A stretch of 64,000 nt of DNA from Bradyrhizobium jicamae (lineage in GTDB: Bacteria; Pseudomonadota; Alphaproteobacteria; Rhizobiales; Xanthobacteraceae). Both the position numbers and the translations under genes were made by a program. The notes below the pieces were generated by a model. That model ran no database searches, had not been told where the DNA came from, and worked only from the letters and a program-made list of their open reading frames with translations. Below, in pieces: positions 12,002 to 20,090 of this stretch. The stretch spans positions 248,001 to 312,000 of the forward strand of contig NZ_JAFCJX010000005.1 in the NCBI RefSeq assembly GCF_018130695.1, written 5' to 3'. Each line of letters starts with the position of its first letter. The stretch's first letter is position 1.

Positions 12002-12026
12002 TTGGGCGACAAGATAGATCGCCCAA
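12002..12026. promoter_or_regulatory. Perfect inverted repeat upstream of the 2HCT transporter gene
   Basis: TTGGGCGA and TCGCCCAA flank a nine-base spacer, about 100 bp before the transporter start. It abuts the tandem CTGTC repeat on its gene-distal side. It could be a dimeric-regulator operator or a 5' leader hairpin. No known consensus is claimed. Confidence 0.45.
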
Positions 12027-12043
12027 CCTGTCAGCAAGCTGTC
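12025..12043 (-). promoter_or_regulatory. Tandem-repeat operator candidate for a TctD-like regulator (copy 1)
   Basis: AACCTGTCA followed by GCAAGCTGTC gives two CTGTC half-sites eleven bases apart, about one helical turn. The same pattern occurs upstream of the next gene, the ACS-type MFS transporter. OmpR/PhoB-family regulators bind direct repeats with this spacing, and a TctD-like one is encoded 2.6 kb away. Confidence 0.5.
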
Positions 12044-12082
12044 ACGCCGCTTGCCGCGCGCGTGGCATACGGAAGACCACGA

Positions 12083-13402
12083 TCAATGCACCGCGCTTGC
12101 GGCCGCGGAACCCGACGACGCCGTCTGCTGGCGGCCGAGCGACAGCACCAGGATGAAGCCGACCGCCGACAATCCCGCGAGCGGCAGCAATCCGAGCGCG
12201 AAGCTGCCGGTGGCATCCTTGATGGTGCCGAGCAGATAGCTGCCGAAGAAGCCGCCGAGATTGCCGATCGCGTTGATCTGCGCGATCGCGGCCGCCGCGA
12301 CGCCGGCCGACATCCATTCGGTCGACAGCGCCCAGAACGGGCCCTTCATGATGTAGGTCGCAGTCACCGCGACGCAGAGGATCGCGATCGTCGGCGCCAG
12401 CGCGCCGGTCAGGCCGGCCATCGCGAGGCTCGTGGCAAGCAGCGCCAGCGGAATCGCGGTGTGCCATTTGCGCTCGCCGGTGCGGTCCGAATTGCGGCCC
12501 CACAGCAGCATCAGCACGGAGGCGACGCCGAACGGGATCGAGTTCAACAGGCCGGTTTGCAGGTCAGTCAAACCAAACGACTTGATGATCTGCGGCTGCC
12601 AGAGCGACAGGCATTGGCTGGCGCCGGACGCCCCCGCATAGATCAGCGACGCCGCCAGCACGTATTTGTTGGAGAACACCTGCCACAGCGAGAGATGGCC
12701 GACCTTGGCCTTCGGCGAGGAATTCTCCTGGGCGAGGCGGGTAGAGAGCCAGCGGCGTTGCTCCTCGTTCAACCATCCTGCCGTGTCGGGCCGATCGGAG
12801 AGATAGAAGAACGCGACGATGCCGAGAATGACCGCCGGCAGCGCCTCCAGCACGAACATCCACTGCCAGCCGTGGAAGCCGAGCAGGCCGTTCAACTGCA
12901 GCAGTGCAGCGGAGATCGGCGAGCCGAAGAAGCTCGACAGCGGGATCGCCACCATGAACAGCGCAACGATGCGGCCACGATAGGCCGCCGGGAACCAGTA
13001 GGTCAGATACAGGATCACACCGGGGAAGAAGCCGGCCTCGGCGGCCCCGAGCAGCAGGCGGACCGCGTAGAATGAGTACGGGCCAACGATGAACGCCATG
13101 CAGGCGGAGACGATGCCCCACGAAACCATGATGCGCGCGATCCAGATCTTGGCGCCGACCCTGGCCATCGCCAGATTGCTGGGCACCTCGAACAAGACGT
13201 AAGTGATATAGAATAATCCGCCGCCGAGCCCGAACGCCGCGGCCGAGAGGCCGATATCCTTGTTCATCTGCAATGCGGCGAAGCCGACATTGACGCGATC
13301 GACGAAGGCGATGAAGTAGCAGAACATCAGGAAGGGGATGATGCGCAGCGTGACCCGCCGCATCGTCGCGGATTCCAGCTGGCTTTCGGCTGTCGGCGCC
13401 AT
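12083..13402 (-). CDS. MFS transporter, anion:cation symporter (ACS) family
   Basis: Twelve-helix permease, 439 residues. It has the ACS-family start (RRVTLRIIPFLMFCYFIAFVDRVNVGFAAL), the RLLLGAAEAGFFPGVILYLTYWFP motif, and a central loop with WLNEEQRRWLSTRL. Members carry tartrate, phthalate, glucarate and other organic anions with protons. The ATG has GGGGAGGAACG as ribosome site. It is separated from the 2HCT gene by 178 bp containing a promoter-like region, and is preceded by its own copy of the shared tandem repeat. An organic-acid substrate related to citrate is likely, but the exact one is unknown. Confidence 0.87.
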   Translation of the reverse strand: MAPTAESQLESATMRRVTLRIIPFLMFCYFIAFVDRVNVGFAALQMNKDIGLSAAAFGLGGGLFYITYVLFEVPSNLAMARVGAKIWIARIMVSWGIVSACMAFIVGPYSFYAVRLLLGAAEAGFFPGVILYLTYWFPAAYRGRIVALFMVAIPLSSFFGSPISAALLQLNGLLGFHGWQWMFVLEALPAVILGIVAFFYLSDRPDTAGWLNEEQRRWLSTRLAQENSSPKAKVGHLSLWQVFSNKYVLAASLIYAGASGASQCLSLWQPQIIKSFGLTDLQTGLLNSIPFGVASVLMLLWGRNSDRTGERKWHTAIPLALLATSLAMAGLTGALAPTIAILCVAVTATYIMKGPFWALSTEWMSAGVAAAAIAQINAIGNLGGFFGSYLLGTIKDATGSFALGLLPLAGLSAVGFILVLSLGRQQTASSGSAAASAVH

Positions 13403-13461
13403 GATCGTTCCTCCCCATGCACGGATCTTCGTGCTTGATTTTGCCGGGAGGATAGGCGCTC

Positions 13462-13480
13462 AACCTGTCAACAACCTGTC
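13462..13480 (-). promoter_or_regulatory. Tandem-repeat operator candidate for a TctD-like regulator (copy 2)
   Basis: AACCTGTCAACAACCTGTC holds two near-identical ACCTGTC half-sites spaced about one helical turn, 60 bp before the ACS transporter start. It aligns with copy 1 at 17 of 19 positions, while the flanking sequence differs. Conservation of only this block argues for a binding site rather than a recent duplication. Confidence 0.5.
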
Positions 13481-13498
13481 GCCGCTTTGATCAGATGG

Positions 13499-14581
13499 TC
13501 AGCGCGGTTGCAGATACTCCTTCCAGTCCTTCAGGAAACGCTGCCGCTTGGCCTGGTCGAGATAGGTCATGAGATCGATGTTGAGCGCGATCGGCCGCAA
13601 TGCCTTGGCGGCACCGGCATAGCCGGGAATCGCCGGCTTCATGTCGTCGCGCACCGAGCCCAGCGAATGGCTGGCCAGCAGGCTCTGGCCGTTCTGCGAC
13701 AGCATGAAGTCGAGGAAACGCCGGGCCAGTTCCGGCTGGGCCGCCGCCTGCGGGATCACCGCGATCCGCGACAGCAGCAGCATATAGTCGCTCGGAAAGA
13801 TGACGCCGAGATCTGCCTCGCGCTTGGCGCGCTCGAGCGCATAGGAGCCGAGCACGTTGTAGGCCAGCAGCAGCTCGCCACTGCCGACCCGATCGATCAT
13901 CGGATCGGATGACGCAAACAGTCTCACCCCTGCCCGGCCCATCGCCGCTACCAGCTTCCAGGTCTGGGCCGTGATGCGCACGTCCTGGGTGATGAACAGC
14001 AGACCGGTGCCGCTGATTTCAGGGTCGTAGGTCCCGATCTTGCCGCGAAACACCGCGAGATGATCGGTCAACAGGCGCAAGAGATCGGCATGGTCCTTCG
14101 GCACCAGGCCCTCGCGCAGCAGGCGCTTGTTGTAGACGATCACGACCGGCTCGGCGGTGATGCCATAGGCGCGATCCTTCCACCGCGCCCAGGCCGGAAT
14201 CCCCTCGGCCTCGGGCGAGCGATATTCGGCCGCGTAGCCATCATTCGCGAACTTGATCTGGAGGTCCATCGACGAGCTCCAGATCACGTCGGCCGCGCCC
14301 TTGGCCGTCGGATACTTCACGGCGTCGTCGAACAGCTCCGTCGACAGCACCTTGCTGTACTGAACCAGAACCTCCGGGTTCCGTTTCATGAATGCGGCGA
14401 TGATGTCGGTGACCTCGGAATGGTCGGTCGTGCCCTTGACGACGAGGCGGGCTTGCGGCCGCGCCGCGTCGTCATCGCCGCCGGCAGCATCGGCCGCAAC
14501 GCACAACAGAAGAATCAACGCGAGCCCGCAGAGGCCGGCTAGCAGACGGGACACCGGCAAAGCGTGGTGAGAAACTCCCAT
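13499..14581 (-). CDS. Periplasmic extracellular solute-binding protein, iron/PgtC-like family
   Basis: A 360-residue secreted protein. Its signal peptide covers about residues 1-33 (hydrophobic LLAGLCGLALILLLCVAADA). A type II periplasmic binding fold follows, starting LVVKGTTDHSEV and containing ADVIWSSSMDL, GITAEPVVIVYNKRLL and DPEISGTGLLFI. No ABC permease or ATPase gene is adjacent. It is divergent from a TctDE-like two-component system, an arrangement like PgtC with PgtAB, where a binding protein presents ligand to a sensor kinase. A sensory rather than transport role is therefore plausible (inference). The ATG at 14581 follows directly on from the regulator promoter region. Confidence 0.8.
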   Translation of the reverse strand: MGVSHHALPVSRLLAGLCGLALILLLCVAADAAGGDDDAARPQARLVVKGTTDHSEVTDIIAAFMKRNPEVLVQYSKVLSTELFDDAVKYPTAKGAADVIWSSSMDLQIKFANDGYAAEYRSPEAEGIPAWARWKDRAYGITAEPVVIVYNKRLLREGLVPKDHADLLRLLTDHLAVFRGKIGTYDPEISGTGLLFITQDVRITAQTWKLVAAMGRAGVRLFASSDPMIDRVGSGELLLAYNVLGSYALERAKREADLGVIFPSDYMLLLSRIAVIPQAAAQPELARRFLDFMLSQNGQSLLASHSLGSVRDDMKPAIPGYAGAAKALRPIALNIDLMTYLDQAKRQRFLKDWKEYLQPR

Positions 14582-14675
14582 GAACGACGCGCAATCTTTT
14601 GACCTCGTGCAGCATCTGAACTTACATTGCCGCGTTTGGCAACGCCCGCCGCGTTTAGACTTGAGGTTCATTGTC

Positions 14676-15341
14676 TTGCGTATCCTGATCGTCGAGGATG
14701 ACACGTCACTGGTCGACGGCCTCAAGAAGGCATTGGCCCCATCAGGCATCGCGGTCGACCATGAGATCAACGGTTCGGACGCGCTCGAGATCGCACCGTC
14801 CGAGGCCTATTCGCTGATCGTGCTCGATCTGGGTCTGCCGGATATGCCCGGCCACGAGGTGCTGAGCCGGCTGCGCGGCAAAGGCTGCGAGGTGCCGATC
14901 CTCATCCTCACCGCGCAGGGCGAGGTCAAGAGCAAGGTCAAATGCCTGAATCTCGGCGCCGACGACTATCTGACAAAGCCGTTCGATCTCGATGAGTTCG
15001 AGGCGCGGGTGAAGGCTTTGGTGCGGCGCGGCAAAGGCCGGCTCGATCCGATCCTGCGTTGCGGCTCGCTGGTGCTTGATACCTCGTCGGCGACCGCCTC
15101 GATCGCGGAGCAGCCGCTGTCGCTGCGCCGGCGCGAGGTCACCGTGTTGGAAATCCTGATGTCGCATGCGGGACGCCTGGTGCGGAAGGAACGGCTGATC
15201 TCCGAGGTGTTCGGCTTCGACGAGCCGGTCGCGCCGAATGCGATCGAGCTCTACATCGCGCGTCTCAGGCAGAAGCTCGGACCGCAGGGACCGACGATCA
15301 AGACGGTGCGCGGCCTCGGCTATCTGATGGAGGTGAGGTGA
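14676..15341 (+). CDS. TctD-like OmpR-family response regulator
   Basis: Response regulator of 222 residues. The receiver domain (1-115) has acidic residues Asp8/Asp9, phosphorylation site Asp51 (LIVLDLGLPDMPG) and conserved lysine in LTKPFD. A C-terminal winged helix follows (about 130-220, ending VRGLGYLMEV). The receiver must start at the TTG at 14676, preceded by TTGAGG. In-frame codons upstream reach an ATG at 14580 but would add 32 residues before the first receiver strand. It overlaps the sensor gene by four bases. Placed next to tricarboxylate transporters, it probably controls them in the manner of TctD. Confidence 0.88.
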   Translation: MRILIVEDDTSLVDGLKKALAPSGIAVDHEINGSDALEIAPSEAYSLIVLDLGLPDMPGHEVLSRLRGKGCEVPILILTAQGEVKSKVKCLNLGADDYLTKPFDLDEFEARVKALVRRGKGRLDPILRCGSLVLDTSSATASIAEQPLSLRRREVTVLEILMSHAGRLVRKERLISEVFGFDEPVAPNAIELYIARLRQKLGPQGPTIKTVRGLGYLMEVR

Positions 15342-16741
15342 GCGCGAAACGGATTCCCTCGCTCCGTCGTGCGTTGCTCATCAATCTGCTGGTGCCGACC
15401 AGCGCGCTCGCGGTCGCTTTCGGACTAGCCGGCCTCGTGCTGATCAACAAGACGATCGAGAGCGCCTATGACCGCGTGCTCGACGGCTCGGTGAAGGCAA
15501 TCGCCGAGCGCGTCACGGTCGAGGATGGCGAGATATCGGTCGACATGCCGCAGGTCGCGCTCGGCATGCTCGAGACGCGCGCCAATGACAGCATCTATTA
15601 TAGCGTGACCTACGACCAGAAGCCGGTGACCGGCTATCAGGATCTGCCGCGCGCGGACACCGCGACGATTCCGGTCGGGACCGTCAAGCACTTCGACTCC
15701 ATGTACAAGGGAAGCGCAGTGCGTGTCGCCGCCACGACCCAGGCGATCTACGGCAAGCCGCTGCCGGTGCTGGTCGAGGTCGCCGAGACCATGAACGGAC
15801 GGACCGCGATCCAGCGTCAGCTGCTGCTCGCACTGGTGGCGCTGGAGGCCGCGATCATCGCAACCGCCGCGGTGCTGGTGTGGCTCGCGGTGCGGCGTGG
15901 CCTTGCGCCACTCGTCGACCTCGGGCGCGAGATCGACACGCGGCAGTTCGGCACCGGATCGAGCCTCGACCGGCTCGACCTCGCCCACATTCCGCTCGAA
16001 GCCCATCCACCCGTGCGCGCGATGAACGAGCTGTTCGCGCGGCTCGAAGTCGCGATCCAGGTCATCCGTGATTTCATCGCCGACGCCTCGCATCAGATGA
16101 AGACGCCGCTCGCCTCGCTGCGCGTCCACCTGGCGCTGCTGCAGCGGGACACCAGCCACCAGCCCGACAATGTCGAGACCATCGGCGAAATCGAGAAATC
16201 GACAAGGCATCTCGACCGGCTGGTCGCGCAGCTGATCGTGATGGCACGCGCCGAGCAGACCGCCGTCGCCGAACCCGCGCATGAGGTGGGATCAACCGAT
16301 CTCGTCGCGGCGACCAGCGAGGCCATGGGCCTGATGGCGCCGTTCGCCGCAGCCAAGAATATCGAGCTCGCTTTCGAGCCCGGGGTCGAGCATGCGCCGG
16401 TCGCAGCCGAATCCTCGGTGCTGCATGACATCCTGAGCAATCTGATCGACAACGCGATCCGTTACACGCCGGATGGAGGCAGCGTCGTCGTCAGCGTTAT
16501 CGCGAGTGACGAACACTACGCCGTGCGGATTGCCGATAGCGGCCCGGGCATCGCGGCCGAACATCGCGAGCGGGTGTTCGATCGCTTCTACCGGATTCCC
16601 GCTGCCAACCGTCCGGCAGGTTCGGGACTTGGGCTCGCGATCGTGCGCACCTTGCTGCGGCAGAGCGCGGGGACGATCGAGCTGACAGATGGAATCGGTG
16701 GCCGCGGTCTGACCATCACGATCAACCTTCCCGCAAAATAG
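15338..16741 (+). CDS. TctE-like sensor histidine kinase
   Basis: Membrane sensor kinase of 467 residues, starting with GTG overlapping the regulator stop. Two membrane segments (about 13-36 and 162-184) enclose a 125-residue periplasmic domain typical of TctE-type N-terminal sensor domains. The HAMP-like linker is followed by the phosphoacceptor His252 in FIADASHQMKTPLASL, then N box (NLIDNAIRYTP), G1 (ADSGPGIA) and G2 (GSGLGLAIV). Together with the divergent binding protein it probably senses a tri- or dicarboxylate and activates the transporter-aconitase block. Confidence 0.88.
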   Translation: MSAKRIPSLRRALLINLLVPTSALAVAFGLAGLVLINKTIESAYDRVLDGSVKAIAERVTVEDGEISVDMPQVALGMLETRANDSIYYSVTYDQKPVTGYQDLPRADTATIPVGTVKHFDSMYKGSAVRVAATTQAIYGKPLPVLVEVAETMNGRTAIQRQLLLALVALEAAIIATAAVLVWLAVRRGLAPLVDLGREIDTRQFGTGSSLDRLDLAHIPLEAHPPVRAMNELFARLEVAIQVIRDFIADASHQMKTPLASLRVHLALLQRDTSHQPDNVETIGEIEKSTRHLDRLVAQLIVMARAEQTAVAEPAHEVGSTDLVAATSEAMGLMAPFAAAKNIELAFEPGVEHAPVAAESSVLHDILSNLIDNAIRYTPDGGSVVVSVIASDEHYAVRIADSGPGIAAEHRERVFDRFYRIPAANRPAGSGLGLAIVRTLLRQSAGTIELTDGIGGRGLTITINLPAK

Positions 16742-16742
16742 C

Positions 16743-17372
16743 TCAGCGCGTGCCGTAGGCGCGGTCGCCGGCGTCGCCGAGACCCGGCAGGATGTAGCCG
16801 TGCTCGTCGAGGCCCTCGTCGATCGCCGTGGTCCAGATGTGGACGTCCGGATGCAATCCCCTGATGCGCTCGAGCCCTTCGGGCGCGGCGATCAGGCAGG
16901 CCAGACGGATATCCTTGGCGCCGCGCTCCTTCAGCCGGTCCACGGCCGCGACCGCGGTGTTGGCGGTCGCGAGCACCGGCGTCACCACGATCGCTAAGCG
17001 CTCGCCGAGGTCGGACGGCGCCTTGAAGAAATATTCGACCGCGGCAAAGCTGTGCGGATCGCGGTAGAGGCCGATATGGGCGACGCGCGCGGTCGGCACC
17101 AGATCCATCATGCCGTCGACGAAGGTAACGCCGGCGCGAATGACCGGCACGAACACCAGCTTCTTGCCGGCGATCTTGGCCGAATGCATCTTCGCCAGCG
17201 GCGTCTCGACCTCGGTCTCCGCCAGCGGCAGGTCGCGCGTCACCTCGTAGCAGACCAGCATCCCGATCTCCTTCAGGAGCTCGCGGAATGACTTTGTCGA
17301 GATCGACTTGTCGCGGATCAGCGTGAGCTTGTGCTGGACCAGCGGGTGATCGACGATGGCGACGCCTTCCAT
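16743..17372 (-). CDS. upp: Uracil phosphoribosyltransferase homologue with degenerate PRPP loop (URC operon member)
   Basis: Full-length Upp fold (209 residues). It has a conserved C-terminus ([24 protein letters not shown]) and uracil-site features, and would convert uracil plus PRPP to UMP. The PRPP-binding loop is unusual: residues 130-140 read [11 protein letters not shown] where typical enzymes have VDPMLATGGSA. The loop Asp is thus Thr, and the Gly-Gly pair is Ala-Asn. It is the last gene of a tight operon with URC4- and URC1-like genes (gap ten bases), which matches the UPRT step of the URC uracil-degradation pathway. Reduced or altered PRPP use is possible. The gene ends two bases from the convergent sensor-kinase stop. 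Confidence 0.85.
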   Translation of the reverse strand: MEGVAIVDHPLVQHKLTLIRDKSISTKSFRELLKEIGMLVCYEVTRDLPLAETEVETPLAKMHSAKIAGKKLVFVPVIRAGVTFVDGMMDLVPTARVAHIGLYRDPHSFAAVEYFFKAPSDLGERLAIVVTPVLATANTAVAAVDRLKERGAKDIRLACLIAAPEGLERIRGLHPDVHIWTTAIDEGLDEHGYILPGLGDAGDRAYGTR

Positions 17373-17382
17373 GGCAAAATCC

Positions 17383-18630
17383 TCAAAAAACAGTTCCGTC
17401 GCTCAAAACCTTGATCGGCGGCGAGCCGTCGGCGCGGCGCGCAAAGGCTGCCGCGCGGCCGGCCGCCCAGCTGCCGCCTTCGAGCAGGCTCGCCAGCGGC
17501 AGCGACACGGCGTCGCGATTGAGCCGCGCGCGGATTTTATCCGCAAGCCGGTCGAGCAGCGCGACCGTCAGTGCGCGCCATTCGACGACGAGCGTGGAAT
17601 CGACGTCGTGCGAACGATCAGCATCTGCGGGATCGCGCAACACCAACACGCCGAGATCAACGAACAGGCCGCCGTTGCGATATTCGGCAAGGCCGGTGAG
17701 ACCGTTGATGTCGGTCACGTCGAGCCCCGCGCGTTGCAGCGGCTCGATCAGCGAATAGGTCAGCCATTGCGACAGCTTGTGCAGCGGCACGAGCCCATCG
17801 GTGGCGTCGCCGGCCTTGATCGCGGGATGTCGCCAGCAGTCGCCGAGCGAAACGCCGGCGAGCGTCAGCCGCGACGGCCAGATCGGGCCGAGCTGTTTCA
17901 GCACTTCGGACAAGATCGTCGGCGCGGCAATGGCGCCATCTGCAGCTTTCGCAGCGAGATGATCGAACAACCCACCGGGCCGCGGTCGATCGCGCAGCCC
18001 GAAAACGTCACTCCGCTCGGCCACCAACCGGCCGAGCCGGCGCAGCAGATCAGCACGGCCTTCGAGACCGACCAGAGGATTGTTGGCGCTGACCTGAAAG
18101 CCCTGCTCCAGTGCCGCCGCCGCGAACGCAACGAGCTTGTCGGCATCGACGCGGAGCGGGTCGCGTGCGTCACTCGAGAACGCGCCGCTCGCGAACATGT
18201 CGAGGCTTGCGAGCGCAAGTCCCTCGGAGCGGCCGACCGCCTGCCCGCTCGCCTTGTCATGATAGCGCCAGGCCGCGCCCGCGCCCGCATCGAGCAGCAC
18301 ACTGACGATAACGAGATCGAACTCGGCGCGCGCCCGCGTCGCAGCGTCAGGCCAGGAGATGCGATCGGCCATCCGCGACCAGCGGTCCTCGCCCTGCAGC
18401 GAAAAATGCCGCCAGCGCGCATGGAATGGAATCTTAAGCGACGGGTAGGCCTTTTGAATCGTCGCGAGCACGGCGTCGGCGACATCATCCAGCCGATCGG
18501 GGTCGATCCGGAAATGCGCGAGCCCGTCGCGCAGCCCGATCTCCAGCATCTGCTGCGCGCGGGAGCGCACCGCCTGTGCGGTCAGGAGCGAGAAGGCATC
18601 ATCCTGCGTGGCCGCGGCCTGCACCGTCAC
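17383..18630 (-). CDS. DUF1688 family protein, URC4-like uracil catabolism protein
   Basis: 415-residue soluble protein of the DUF1688 family, recognised by [34 protein letters not shown], a central [10 protein letters not shown] segment and the C-terminal [16 protein letters not shown]. The yeast member Urc4 is required to degrade uracil through a ribosylurea-containing route, with Urc1 and a uracil phosphoribosyltransferase. Those two partners are the adjacent genes (gaps of three and ten bases). The biochemical reaction of the family is not established to my knowledge. No signal peptide or membrane segment. Confidence 0.88.
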   Translation of the reverse strand: MTVQAAATQDDAFSLLTAQAVRSRAQQMLEIGLRDGLAHFRIDPDRLDDVADAVLATIQKAYPSLKIPFHARWRHFSLQGEDRWSRMADRISWPDAATRARAEFDLVIVSVLLDAGAGAAWRYHDKASGQAVGRSEGLALASLDMFASGAFSSDARDPLRVDADKLVAFAAAALEQGFQVSANNPLVGLEGRADLLRRLGRLVAERSDVFGLRDRPRPGGLFDHLAAKAADGAIAAPTILSEVLKQLGPIWPSRLTLAGVSLGDCWRHPAIKAGDATDGLVPLHKLSQWLTYSLIEPLQRAGLDVTDINGLTGLAEYRNGGLFVDLGVLVLRDPADADRSHDVDSTLVVEWRALTVALLDRLADKIRARLNRDAVSLPLASLLEGGSWAAGRAAAFARRADGSPPIKVLSDGTVF

Positions 18631-18633
18631 GGA

Positions 18634-19890
18634 TCAATACTTCTCCAGCGAGCGGCCGACGGTGTCGTCGAGATCCTGCGCGGTCGGCGCTTCCGGCGAA
18701 TAGTAGCCGGCCGCCTTCTTGGCCGCGATCTCGACATGCGCGTCCGCCGGGATCAACTCGTCCGGGATCGGCACGCGCTCGACGATCTCGATGCCCTGTC
18801 CGGTCAGCGCGTCATATTTCATGTCGCTCATCGACAGGAAACGATCGATGCGCCTGAGACCCAGCCAGTGGATCACGTCAGGCATCAATTGCTGGAAGCG
18901 TGCATCCTGGACGCCCGCGACGCATTCGGTGCGCTCGAAATAGGCGGCGGCCGCATCGCCGTCCTCCTGGCGCTTGCGCGCATTGTAGACCAGGAACTTT
19001 GTCACTTCGCCGAGCGCGCGGCCTTCCTTGCGGTTGTAGACGATCAGGCCGAGCCCGCCGGCCTGTGCACCGCGCGCGCATTCCTCGATGCCGTGGATCA
19101 GATACGGACGGCAGGTGCAGATATCGGAGCCGAACACGTCGGAGCCGTTGCACTCGTCATGCACGCGGCAGGTGATGGTGGTGCGATGATCGGGCAGCTT
19201 CGCGACATCGCCGAACAGATAGACGGTGGTGCCGCCGATCGGGGGCAAGAACACCTGCATGTCCGGGCGCGTCACGAGCTCCGGGAACATGCCGGCGGTC
19301 TGCTCGAACAGCGTGCGGCGCAGATTGGTCTCGCTGGTGCCGAAACGCTCGGCGACTCCCGGCAGATACCAGACCGGATCGATCGCGATCTTCACCACCG
19401 ACACGCTGCCATTGGCATGCACGACATTGCCGTCGGGCTTCAACCGCTTGGCGGCGATCGCGGCCTGGATCTCCGGCAGATCGAGCCGCGCGCGCGTCAC
19501 CGCGATGCTCGGGCGGATGTCGGCCCCCTCGGTGATCTCGGTGCGGAAAGTCTCGGCGACCAGGTGCCCCCACGGATCGAGCGCAACGATCCGGTTGGGC
19601 TCGCTCCATTGCGGGAACGGCCCGATGGTCGCGGCGGGGAATGTGTTAGTGAGATCAGGGCGGCGCAGCGGGTTGAGCGCGCCGGCGGAGACCGCGAGCG
19701 CGCGATACACCGCATAGGAACCGCCATGGCTGCCGATCACGTTGCGGTCCTGCGGCCGCGACACCGTGCCAATGATCGGGCCCCGCGATCTCGCGTCTGG
19801 AGCGTCCCAGTGGATCGGGAAGGCATGCTTTGCGCCCGGCACCGGATGTGAGGTGAGGCGGATATGGTCAGTTCGATTCGAGCGGCTCAT
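18634..19890 (-). CDS. GTP cyclohydrolase II-like protein, URC1-like uracil catabolism enzyme
   Basis: 418 residues, twice the size of riboflavin-pathway RibA. A unique N-terminal half (about 1-200) precedes a RibA-type domain. The zinc ligands are Cys247, Cys258 and Cys260 in HDECNGSDVFGSDICTC, and GLGLIVYNRKEGRALG is the catalytic arginine-containing segment. This matches the URC1 group, which in yeast opens the uracil nucleotide ring in the URC pathway and is not for riboflavin synthesis. It is first gene of the urc1-urc4-upp operon. ATG at 19890; a GC-rich hairpin lies 24 bp upstream and may regulate the operon. Confidence 0.88.
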   Translation of the reverse strand: MSRSNRTDHIRLTSHPVPGAKHAFPIHWDAPDARSRGPIIGTVSRPQDRNVIGSHGGSYAVYRALAVSAGALNPLRRPDLTNTFPAATIGPFPQWSEPNRIVALDPWGHLVAETFRTEITEGADIRPSIAVTRARLDLPEIQAAIAAKRLKPDGNVVHANGSVSVVKIAIDPVWYLPGVAERFGTSETNLRRTLFEQTAGMFPELVTRPDMQVFLPPIGGTTVYLFGDVAKLPDHRTTITCRVHDECNGSDVFGSDICTCRPYLIHGIEECARGAQAGGLGLIVYNRKEGRALGEVTKFLVYNARKRQEDGDAAAAYFERTECVAGVQDARFQQLMPDVIHWLGLRRIDRFLSMSDMKYDALTGQGIEIVERVPIPDELIPADAHVEIAAKKAAGYYSPEAPTAQDLDDTVGRSLEKY

Positions 19891-19913
19891 CAGACACGTC
19901 CTAAAACGACGAC

Positions 19914-19934
19914 GGCCCGCCTGTACGACGGGCC
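19914..19934 (-). promoter_or_regulatory. Leader hairpin upstream of the URC operon
   Basis: GGCCCG and CGGGCC pair over a nine-base loop. On the minus strand the hairpin is followed by GTCGTCGTTTTAG and then the URC1-like start. A six-base GC stem with a short T-run resembles a weak intrinsic terminator, so attenuation is possible but unproven. Confidence 0.35.
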
Positions 19935-20090
19935 TGGCTCAATCTCTACCGCTACGCAAAACGGCTCATCGCCGGTGATGCGTCAGAGCAATCAATATAG
20001 GTGCGTTGGCGTCGCGTTTCAAGTCGATCCAGCCCCGCAGGCAGCACCGCGACCTGCCGCGGTTAACGTTTGCCTGCCGGTTGGGCACCC

